5,513 bases of DNA. Source: Bacteroidales bacterium. GTDB lineage: Bacteria > Bacteroidota > Bacteroidia > Bacteroidales > Bacteroidaceae. Location: positions 11,643 through 17,155 of the forward strand of contig WFMB01000099.1 of the NCBI GenBank assembly GCA_009177185.1, written 5' to 3'. Of this stretch, positions 1 through 5,513 are shown one piece after another. Position 1 is the first letter of the stretch. Each line of letters opens with the position of its first letter. The notes below the pieces were generated by a model. It saw nothing but the letters and a program-made list of their open reading frames with translations, did no database searches and was not told the DNA's origin. The translations under genes were made by a program, and so were the position numbers.

Positions 1-853
1 CTTCCAAAAGATAGCCCTTCACTTTCAGACCGAGCAAGCAGTCCGCTTCCGTCTCTGTCAACACGTCCGCCACACGCACCGTTGACGAACATTCTATTTT
101 TTTATAAGGAAACACCGTCCCTTGCGGATATACCTTGATGTCAACGTCGCAATCCTGCATCACGCCGCTGAGCATATAAAGGTGGTCTTCCGAGCCATAC
201 CACAACTGTCCGTTGACCCGCACCACCACAATAGACTCTGCATCATCAGGTTCTATATACAGGTAGAAGTTACGACCTTTGACCGTCTTGTCCGACCATA
301 CAGCCTCCTCGTTCGTGTGTATGGTCGCTCCAAGCACATTGCTCGGATAAGTGATGTGGCACAAAGGCAGTTCATAGTTTGTCGCAGGGATTCTGTCAAT
401 AGCCTCCCCCGGATAGAGAGAACAAACCCAAGTATAAGACTGGTTGTCCTCGGTGAACAGCAGCCGAACTTCATCGCCAGGCTGCACTTCAGTATCGGCT
501 TTCAAAGCACAAGAGAAATACATAAAGCCGAGTGATGTATTTCCCGAAATGGTGCATGAAGACATGACATCCACCACTGTATTGTCCTGACGCACCAAGC
601 CCACCACCAGGCGGCCCTTGACGCTGAAGACACGATTCAGGGAAGACACCGTCACGGTAAAGTGGTCGCCACCCTTCAAGGTCAAGACATCATCCTCTGG
701 AGCATAACCTGGCTCCAGCATCATGCCGAGACTTCCTCCTACAGAAGTAATATATAAATAAGGGTCTGGTCCCGATACCGTCTGCGCTACAGCCCGACAA
801 GAAACAGACAGAGCCAAAAGCAGCATTGCCCCCAATAAACCTTTGTGCATCAT
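1..853 (-). CDS. Exported protein of unknown function, N-terminal 284 residues (cut by the left window edge)
   Basis: The minus strand is open without a stop from a double ATG (853-851 and 850-848) to the window edge. The first 23 residues form a typical signal peptide: Lys4, hydrophobic residues 6-17, and AVA before Gln24 as a signal peptidase I site. Cys19 is a poor lipobox (Ser at -3), so a lipoprotein is less likely. Residues 25-250 are not recognised. They look beta-rich, with alternating Val/Thr/Leu runs (for example around 64-87 and 200-217), an LLFTEDNQSYTWVC segment near 131-144, and eight cysteines. Residues 255-284 (ECSSTVRVADVLTETEADCL, then GLKVKGYLLE) resemble the lead-in to the leucine-rich repeats of BspA-like Bacteroidales surface proteins; this is inference from memory. 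A GGGG Shine-Dalgarno core at 857-860 is better spaced for the second ATG. The gene follows a terminator after its neighbour, so it is probably not a simple operon partner. That it is a real exported protein is well supported; its function is unknown. Confidence 0.82.
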   Translation of the reverse strand, partial: MMHKGLLGAMLLLALSVSCRAVAQTVSGPDPYLYITSVGGSLGMMLEPGYAPEDDVLTLKGGDHFTVTVSSLNRVFSVKGRLVVGLVRQDNTVVDVMSSCTISGNTSLGFMYFSCALKADTEVQPGDEVRLLFTEDNQSYTWVCSLYPGEAIDRIPATNYELPLCHITYPSNVLGATIHTNEEAVWSDKTVKGRNFYLYIEPDDAESIVVVRVNGQLWYGSEDHLYMLSGVMQDCDVDIKVYPQGTVFPYKKIECSSTVRVADVLTETEADCLLGLKVKGYLLE

Positions 854-854
854 A

Positions 855-860
855 TTCCCC
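855..860 (-). promoter_or_regulatory. Shine-Dalgarno site for the exported protein gene
   Basis: The minus strand reads GGGGAA directly before T-ATG-ATG. The first ATG (853) leaves only a few bases after the GGGG core, while the second (850) gives a more usual spacing of about 5-6 nt. The second Met may therefore be the true start. The signal peptide is intact either way. Confidence 0.45.
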
Positions 861-905
861 GATTGAAAAGAAAGAATGAGAGGAGTTGTTGAGACTCCTC
901 TCATT
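861..905 (-). terminator. Rho-independent terminator after the 543-residue secreted protein gene
   Basis: A perfect 12-bp inverted repeat (875-886 pairing with 894-905, AATGAGAGGAGT / ACTCCTCTCATT) has a 7-nt loop. On the minus strand it is followed by a pyrimidine-rich tract, CTTTCTTTTC (865-874). It begins 17 bp after the stop codon of the upstream gene, as expected for an intrinsic terminator reading right to left. The tail is T-rich but broken by C residues, so termination may be incomplete. The next start codon is only 8-10 bases past the tract. Confidence 0.75.
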
Positions 906-910
906 ATGAT

Positions 911-941
911 TAAAGATATGTATTAAAGAACGACTTTCACA
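911..941 (-). promoter_or_regulatory. Weak candidate promoter for the exported protein gene
   Basis: The minus strand has TATCTTTA (911-918), 7 of 8 against the Bacteroidales -7 consensus TAnnTTTG. TGTG (938-941) lies 19 nt upstream in the place of the -33 TTTG element. It overlaps the last codons of the upstream gene. If used, transcription would start just before the 12-bp hairpin and place that hairpin in the leader. The match is imperfect and could be chance in AT-rich sequence. Confidence 0.25.
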
Positions 942-2554
942 GCAGCGGCACCCACTTTCACGATGTACATGCCCTTGTTCAGACCTGACACGGCTGACGT
1001 AACACCGCTATATACAAGCGCACCAGCAGTGCTGTAAACCTTAACAGATGCAGGCTCGCCCATCACATAGATAACGCCGTTTGCTACAGAAACCTTAGGA
1101 GCGGCATCAGTTGCCTTCACGTCGTCCACGCCTGATGTAACAGACAATGTGCCATAGAAAGCAGCGCGTGCGAACTCGGAAGACATGTTCCACTCTGCAT
1201 CATACGTTCTTGTTTCACGGAACAAGAAGAAGTCACCCATCGCACAAGTTCCGTCCTCATTCACAGTCAAATCGATTGTGCCAGTTGGCTCGCCCAAACC
1301 GTTATACAGAACATGGTAAACCATCGTGAGATAATCATCTGACATATAGACTCTGTCCAAAAGCTTGCCAGCAGGAAGCTTCAATGTGTTGCCATCAACC
1401 TCACAGGCCGTAGCACCCCAGTTGTTGGAGAAGATGTCTGCACCCATGAATTCCATTACACGATACTCACCATCAACCTCATCATACTCAATGACGATAT
1501 CGAACTCTTGGGGATACTCGTAGTTATAAGGGTCAGTTTCACCACCCATAGTAATCATATTCCAGAAGTTATCCGTCTTCACATGGTATGAGCCAGCGAA
1601 CTCGGCAGTGTCAGTCGATGGCAGAACCATCGCACCAGCCATATACCACTGCTCGTAACCATATTTCACTTCGTCTCCATCCTTCACGGCACGGCTGAAA
1701 CAGATGCCACTGGTCAAAGAGAAAGCTTTGCCTGAACCGCCCAAGCTGAAAGTGATGTCGCTTTCCAGCAAACTTGGCTTACCATAGCTGCAAAGAGCCA
1801 ATGTCTGAGCCTCATCCAAATAAGCATCCTTGAAAGGAATGACCAGTTGTGAACCATCAAAAGAAGCGGTCAAATCTAATGTCTTGTAATCAGCACCGAA
1901 ATTGAAGACAGCAGAATACTCCGAGTAAGTAGCGTCCTTGGCAGTCAAAGTAACGTCGCACTCCGTTGGGAATGTAGAACCCTCCTTAGTACTTGAAGCC
2001 GTGAAGTGGTACTCACCGCTCATGTCATTCAACTCAATCACGATAGCCTCCTTGAAGGCCAGTTTGCAATTAGTGAACTTAGCAAGAACCTTGTCTGTGT
2101 TCCACTGCTTATTCACTGTGATGGCGGCGAAATCGGCAACGGTGATGTCCTTTGTAGCAGGGTCAACGGTATAGATGATAGTCGATTCGACTCCGCCAAA
2201 CGGACTTTCACCCCCCCCAATACCATAAAGAACTGGCGAACCCCACAGATAATAGCTGGATCCGTTGTAGTCCATTAACTCGAGATTGCCATTTTTCAAG
2301 TTAGCGGTCTGAACGTCTGTAGCACCAGCCAAACCAGCAATGCTCACATCGCGATACTCGTCCCCTTCAATTATCACTTCGCACTGGGCTTTGAACAAGT
2401 CGGCATACTCTTTGCCGTCTTCCGTCAGTTCGATGTCTGCCGTGAACTCATACTTTCCGTACAAGTCAGAAGGTTTCGTAATCTGTGCGCACACAGACGA
2501 CGAGAACAACAATGCCACGATGGCACAACTCAGTTTGGTAATAGTTTTTCTCAT
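923..2554 (-). CDS. Secreted three-repeat protein with T9SS-type C-terminal sorting domain
   Basis: 543 residues. Residues 1-23 are a signal peptide (basic MRKTITK, hydrophobic core, VCA before Gln24), giving Sec export. Three diverged repeats follow, starting near residues 31, 178 and 319. Each opens with a G-x-Y-x-(F/V) motif (GKYEF, GEYHF, GSYHV), then a (C/F)-x-(V/I)-x-(I/L) strand, a Tyr-rich turn and a later [D/N]G-x-x-L strand. No catalytic motif is recognised. Residues about 476-543 fit the T9SS sorting tail: a GVDDVKA linker, VANGVIYVMG, ASVKVYSTAGALVYSG, LNKGMYIVKVG and a hydrophobic end. The protein is therefore probably carried across the outer membrane and anchored or released, which is known for the family rather than shown here. 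A good promoter lies at 2652-2684 and a terminator follows the stop, so it looks monocistronic. No clear Shine-Dalgarno precedes the ATG, which is common in Bacteroidales. A G8 run interrupts codons 113-115. Function unknown. Confidence 0.9.
   Translation of the reverse strand: MRKTITKLSCAIVALLFSSSVCAQITKPSDLYGKYEFTADIELTEDGKEYADLFKAQCEVIIEGDEYRDVSIAGLAGATDVQTANLKNGNLELMDYNGSSYYLWGSPVLYGIGGGESPFGGVESTIIYTVDPATKDITVADFAAITVNKQWNTDKVLAKFTNCKLAFKEAIVIELNDMSGEYHFTASSTKEGSTFPTECDVTLTAKDATYSEYSAVFNFGADYKTLDLTASFDGSQLVIPFKDAYLDEAQTLALCSYGKPSLLESDITFSLGGSGKAFSLTSGICFSRAVKDGDEVKYGYEQWYMAGAMVLPSTDTAEFAGSYHVKTDNFWNMITMGGETDPYNYEYPQEFDIVIEYDEVDGEYRVMEFMGADIFSNNWGATACEVDGNTLKLPAGKLLDRVYMSDDYLTMVYHVLYNGLGEPTGTIDLTVNEDGTCAMGDFFLFRETRTYDAEWNMSSEFARAAFYGTLSVTSGVDDVKATDAAPKVSVANGVIYVMGEPASVKVYSTAGALVYSGVTSAVSGLNKGMYIVKVGAAAVKVVL
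2211..2218 (-). repeat. G8 homopolymer tract inside the secreted protein gene
   Basis: Eight consecutive C on the plus strand are eight G on the coding strand, encoding Gly113-Gly115 (ATT GGG GGG GGT GAA). One extra G gives TGA directly after the third Gly codon, leaving 115 residues. Loss of one G leads to a TGA at 2114-2116 after 146 residues. Runs of this length can slip, so the tract is a candidate on/off switch, but eight is near the lower end for known phase-variable tracts. Confidence 0.9.
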
Positions 2555-2651
2555 AAGCTTTAATTTTTATATGATTAAACAAAATGAATATATCTAACAA
2601 ATTCTTTACTCCTCCCTGTTTCTTCCGTGGAGAAGGGGAACTTTCGGTTTG

Positions 2652-2684
2652 CAAAGTTAGGAAGAAAATCTTGATTCTGTCACA
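2652..2684 (-). promoter_or_regulatory. Bacteroidales-type promoter for the secreted protein gene
   Basis: The minus strand carries TAACTTTG (2652-2659), a perfect match to the Bacteroidales -7 consensus TAnnTTTG recognised by their primary sigma factor. A partial -33 element, TGTG (2681-2684, consensus TTTG), lies 21 nt upstream. Transcription would start near 2645, giving a leader of roughly 90 nt before the ATG at 2554. The position, directly upstream of a complete gene and downstream of the previous gene's end, supports it. Confidence 0.65.
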
Positions 2685-2827
2685 TCTTTGTATTAGTATT
2701 TTACAGGGGAGGCATGAAAATAGGCACATCCGACCTCCGTTTGAGGCGAGACGAGCCTCTTTTCTTCTCAGGCAGGAAGGGCGAACATGAGCCGTAAAAC
2801 GCCCCCACGGATGATGCGCTTCCACAG

Positions 2828-2910
2828 CCCCAAAATCGATGTCCCCGACTCCGATTGGTCGAAGTCGGGGACATCGGTCGGTCGGAGTCGGGGACTCCGA
2901 TTTTGAGGGG
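2828..2910. repeat. Palindromic/direct repeat cluster just after the CPSase stop codon
   Basis: Three copies of a 16-nt unit around the core GTCGGGGAC are packed together: 2857-2872 and 2880-2895 in direct orientation (23-nt period, one mismatch) and 2841-2856 inverted. They form a 17-bp hairpin (2837-2853 with 2860-2876, 6-nt loop) and a second hairpin with 8-bp arms and a GGG loop (2882-2889 with 2893-2900). Outer arms CAAAAT/ATTTTG (2831-2836, 2900-2905) plus CCC/GGG enclose both, so the RNA could fold as a three-way junction. The one imperfect pair in the long hairpin is G-U in minus-strand RNA but C-A in plus-strand RNA. That fits a role in the transcript running from the CPSase gene, possibly as 3'-end protection or a weak terminator (a UUUU follows). 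It resembles REP-like dispersed intergenic repeats; whether copies exist elsewhere cannot be seen here. Confidence 0.8.
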
Positions 2911-2915
2911 TATTT

Positions 2916-5513
2916 TTACAGGTATGCCATGTAGAGATAATTGGTCTGAGCCGGATACTCTGCCGCCAGCGTGTCGATTTGGTTGACCACAGGCACAATG
3001 CCCAGTTCCTTGCGCCATTTACGCACGACAAGGCCTGCTTCTTCCATCGTCATGAACGACTCCAGCCCTATGGCACGGGCTATCTGAAAGTCGGAGAATC
3101 CGTATTCCTTCGCGTCATGCAGCACCTCGACAAACCCCGAGGCTTCCAACTCTTCCATGAACTCCGAGGACTCCATCAGCTCCATCATGGCTGCCAGCTG
3201 CCTAAACTCGTGCAACCGCGCATCCATGTCCATCACGTGCTTCAACTTCTGCAAGAACCAGCGGTCTATCTTGGTCAGCCCGTGAATCTGGTCGATGGTG
3301 TAGCCCAGCTGCATCGCCTTTGCAATGACAAAGATGCGTGTGTCTGTAGCATGCTGCAGGGCGTCGTTGATGTCATCAGCCCGCAGCACCTTGCAGCCGA
3401 CACGCTCGTTGCCAATCTCGACAGGCACATCGGTATATACGCTGCGCTCCGTGCCGCTCTCCTTGTTGCCCACAAATCCGTGCATGCCCTGCCCTATCAT
3501 GCGCAGACCTTTTTGTAACGACTCCTCGAAGGTGCGCCCAATCGCCATCACCTCGCCCACGCTCTTCATCGACGAACCAAGCTGGTGGTTCACGCCATGG
3601 AACTTGGTGAGGTCCCAACGGGGGAGCTTGCACACCACATAGTCGAGGGCTGGCTCGAAGAAAGCCGAGGTGGTCTTGGTGACGGAGTTCTTCAACTCGA
3701 AGAGTCCATAGCCAAGGCTGAGCTTGGCTGCCACGAAGGCAAGCGGATAGCCCGTGGCCTTGGAGGCGAGTGCCGAGGAGCGGCTCAGACGGGCGTTCAC
3801 CTCTATGACGCGGTAGTCTTCGCTCTGCGGGTCGAGGGCATACTGCACATTGCATTCGCCGACGATGCCGATGTGGCGGATAATCTTGATTGCCAATGCC
3901 CTCAGCTTGTGATATTCAGCGTTGCTCAGTGTCTGACTGGGTGCCACCACGATGCTCTCGCCCGTGTGGATGCCCAGCGGGTCGAAGTTCTCCATGTTGC
4001 ACACCGTGATGCAGTTGTCGTAACGGTCGCGCACCACTTCGTACTCTATCTCTTTCCAGCCTTTCAGCGACTTCTCCACCAACACTTGCGGCGAGAACGA
4101 GAAGGCTTCTTCGGCCTGTGCCTCCAGCTCTTCGTCGTTGTCGCAGAACCCTGAGCCTAAGCCGCCCAAAGCGTAGGCGGCACGGAGAATGACGGGATAG
4201 CCCAGTCGAGCCGCGGCTTGGCGCACCTCGTCGATGGTGCTGCATGCGTGGCTCTTGATGGTCTTCACGTCTATTTCGTCCAGCTTCTTGACGAAGAGGT
4301 CGCGGTCTTCGGTGTCGATGATGGCCTGCACAGGCGTGCCCAGCACTTTGACACCGTATTTCTCCAAAACACCGCGCCGATAGAGTTCCACACCACAGTT
4401 GAGTGCTGTCTGTCCGCCAAACGACAGCAGGATGCCGTCGGGACGCTCTTTCTCGATGACACGCTCCACAAAGTCGGGCTTCACGGGCTGGAAATAGACC
4501 GTGTCCGCCACATCCTTGGAGGTCTGCACCGTCGCGATATTTGGATTGATGAGCACGCTCTTCACGCCCTCCTCTTTCAGTGCTTTCAATGCCTGTGCGC
4601 CGCTGTAGTCAAACTCGCCTGCCTGCCCTATCTTGAGCGCGCCCGAGCCTAACAGCAGGACTTTGGAGACGGAGGACTTGCCTCTCTCTGCGGACTTTCC
4701 ATCCACCACGGCAGGGGTTGGCTGCACGCTGCTCTCAAGCGCAACGGGGGCTCCTGCCTCACAGGAAGCCTGAGAGAGCATCTTCACAAAATCATCAAAC
4801 AGGAATTCCGTATCCACAGGACCCGAACATGCCTCGGGGTGGAACTGAGCCGACATCCAGGGCTTCGTCTTGTGGCGAATGCCTTCGTTCGAGCCGTCGT
4901 TCATGTTCACAAACAATGCCTCCCAATCCTCGGGCAGCGTGGTGTCATCGACGGCATAGCCATGGTTCTGCGAAGTGATGAAGCAGCGTGTAGTGCCCAC
5001 CTGCTGCACGGGCTGGTTGTGCGAGCGGTGACCATATTTCAACTTATACGTTGTGGCACCGGCAGCTTTTGCCAACAGCTGGTTGCCAAGGCAGATGCCC
5101 ATACAGGGACGCACTGCGGGGCTGTTCAAAAATGCCCTGATGTGCCCCACCGTCTTCTCGCAACGCTCCGGATCGCCGGGACCGTTTGCCAAGAACAAGC
5201 CGTCGAAGTCAAGCTGATTAAAGTCATAGTCCCAAGGCACACGCACCACCTCGATGCCGCGCCTGATGAGACAGCGGATGATGTTTGCTTTCACACCGCA
5301 ATCGACCAGCACCACACGGTGTTTCTTCTCGCCGATAGGCTGATAGACAACGACATCCTTGCAACTCACCTTTTCCACCCAGTTCACCGAACCATAGTCA
5401 TGATTGTCTGAGGTCGCAGGCTGTTCCACACCTTCCAACTCGATTCGTCCTTTCATCACGCCATGCTCCCTCAACAGCATGGTGAGCCTGCGTGTGTCGA
5501 TGCCCGTAATGCC
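2916..5513 (-). CDS. Glutamine-dependent carbamoyl-phosphate synthase: CarA fused to the N-terminal half of CarB (start lies beyond the window)
   Basis: The frame is open to the right edge; codons before the first in-window Met (5480) read GITGIDTRRLT, a conserved CarA motif. Roughly 110 N-terminal residues are therefore missing. Numbering from that Met: CarA-type glutaminase 1-234, with LANGPGDP (97-104), nucleophile Cys130 in GICLGNQ, and His214/Glu216 in AQFHPE. A Ser/Ala/Pro-rich linker spans about 235-271. The carboxyphosphate-forming CarB half starts at KVLLLGSG (273), with IGQAGEFDYSG (284-294), the glycine-rich loop AYALGGLGSG (435-444) and metal ligands Gln546, Glu560 and Asn562 in VIEVNARLSRSS. 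An oligomerisation-like domain covers about 665-850. The protein stops after AEYPAQTNYLYMAYL, where the second CarB half normally begins, so the second ATP-grasp and MGS-like allosteric domains are missing. It should release ammonia from glutamine and make carboxyphosphate/carbamate; full carbamoyl-phosphate synthesis needs a partner half or a homodimer. All catalytic motifs look intact. The sequence is closer to eukaryotic CAD than to E. coli CarB. Confidence 0.9.
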   Translation of the reverse strand, partial: GITGIDTRRLTMLLREHGVMKGRIELEGVEQPATSDNHDYGSVNWVEKVSCKDVVVYQPIGEKKHRVVLVDCGVKANIIRCLIRRGIEVVRVPWDYDFNQLDFDGLFLANGPGDPERCEKTVGHIRAFLNSPAVRPCMGICLGNQLLAKAAGATTYKLKYGHRSHNQPVQQVGTTRCFITSQNHGYAVDDTTLPEDWEALFVNMNDGSNEGIRHKTKPWMSAQFHPEACSGPVDTEFLFDDFVKMLSQASCEAGAPVALESSVQPTPAVVDGKSAERGKSSVSKVLLLGSGALKIGQAGEFDYSGAQALKALKEEGVKSVLINPNIATVQTSKDVADTVYFQPVKPDFVERVIEKERPDGILLSFGGQTALNCGVELYRRGVLEKYGVKVLGTPVQAIIDTEDRDLFVKKLDEIDVKTIKSHACSTIDEVRQAAARLGYPVILRAAYALGGLGSGFCDNDEELEAQAEEAFSFSPQVLVEKSLKGWKEIEYEVVRDRYDNCITVCNMENFDPLGIHTGESIVVAPSQTLSNAEYHKLRALAIKIIRHIGIVGECNVQYALDPQSEDYRVIEVNARLSRSSALASKATGYPLAFVAAKLSLGYGLFELKNSVTKTTSAFFEPALDYVVCKLPRWDLTKFHGVNHQLGSSMKSVGEVMAIGRTFEESLQKGLRMIGQGMHGFVGNKESGTERSVYTDVPVEIGNERVGCKVLRADDINDALQHATDTRIFVIAKAMQLGYTIDQIHGLTKIDRWFLQKLKHVMDMDARLHEFRQLAAMMELMESSEFMEELEASGFVEVLHDAKEYGFSDFQIARAIGLESFMTMEEAGLVVRKWRKELGIVPVVNQIDTLAAEYPAQTNYLYMAYL

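Larger units (their letters stand above)
2555..2915. other. Intergenic region between the CPSase and the secreted protein gene
   Basis: This 361-bp stretch holds no convincing gene. From right to left it contains a palindromic repeat cluster (2828-2910), about 140 bp without clear content, the promoter of the secreted protein gene (2652-2684), and a roughly 90-nt AT-rich leader. Within the plain part there is a small inverted repeat, GAGGC/GCCTC (2743-2747 with 2755-2759), followed on the plus strand by TTTTCTTCTC. It is too short to call a terminator, and no plus-strand gene needs one. All frames across 2701-2915 were read for remnants of the CarB C-terminal half and none was seen. Confidence 0.75.

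Noticed and set aside
97..103. A7 tract in the exported protein gene as a phase-variation site
   Set aside because: Seven A in a Lys-Lys-Ile context is common by chance in this kind of coding sequence; too weak to report as a switch.
122..535. Plus-strand ORF of 137 codons
   Set aside because: It is antisense to the exported protein gene, which has a signal peptide and a ribosome binding site; this frame has neither and its product is low-quality, His/Arg-rich sequence.
2714..2797. Plus-strand small ORF (27 codons) starting ATG AAA ATA after GGGGAGG
   Set aside because: The Shine-Dalgarno-like run sits only one base before the ATG, there is no promoter, and the product is not recognised.
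2466..2825. Minus-strand ORF overlapping the start of the secreted protein gene, including a TTG start 8 nt after GGAGGAG
   Set aside because: It is out of frame with the signal-peptide gene, crosses its promoter, and has no recognisable product. The TTG start is not supported by anything else.
2828..2910. CRISPR array
   Set aside because: Only three short copies in mixed orientation, with a few bases between them rather than regular unique spacers.
2701..3031. Minus-strand ORFs running from inside the CPSase end into the intergenic region, considered as a frameshifted CarB continuation
   Set aside because: Their residues after the CPSase stop do not resemble the CarB second half and follow the palindromic repeat sequence instead.
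2979..5411. Long plus-strand ORFs (2979-3518, 3585-4154, 4839-5411)
   Set aside because: All lie antisense to the well-conserved CPSase and arise from its codon bias; none shows a domain or a start signal.

Overview
The window looks like chromosomal DNA of a Bacteroidales bacterium, most likely Prevotellaceae. The reasons are a secreted protein with a C-terminal tail of the type IX secretion (T9SS) kind, a perfect Bacteroidales -7 promoter element (TAnnTTTG) and weak Shine-Dalgarno use. The CPSase sequence is also of the Bacteroidetes/eukaryotic-CAD-like type. The assignment is inferred from sequence style; no marker gene is present. All three genes are on the minus strand, so the window reads right to left.

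Right side (5513 to 2916): a long ORF, open at the right window edge, encodes a glutamine-dependent carbamoyl-phosphate synthase in which the CarA glutaminase is fused to the N-terminal half of CarB. It stops at the boundary between the two CarB halves. The second ATP-grasp domain and the allosteric domain are absent and no remnant of them follows. Carbamoyl phosphate feeds pyrimidine and arginine synthesis, so where the second half-reaction takes place is the main question raised here.

Middle (2915 to 2555): a 361-bp gap without a convincing gene. It begins 5 nt after the CPSase stop codon with a compact cluster of palindromic and direct repeats (2828-2910). It ends with a good Bacteroidales promoter (2652-2684) for the next gene.

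Left side: 2554 to 923 encodes a 543-residue secreted protein with three diverged repeats and a T9SS-type tail. A run of eight G (coding strand) lies inside it, and a change of one base either way would truncate the protein. A strong hairpin terminator follows (861-905). Almost directly behind it starts a second exported protein (853 to 1, cut by the left edge) of unknown function, whose last visible residues may begin a BspA-like leucine-rich region.

The CPSase is a cytoplasmic housekeeping enzyme. The two genes to its left look like surface or secreted proteins with their own transcription. Nothing in the sequence links the two groups functionally.
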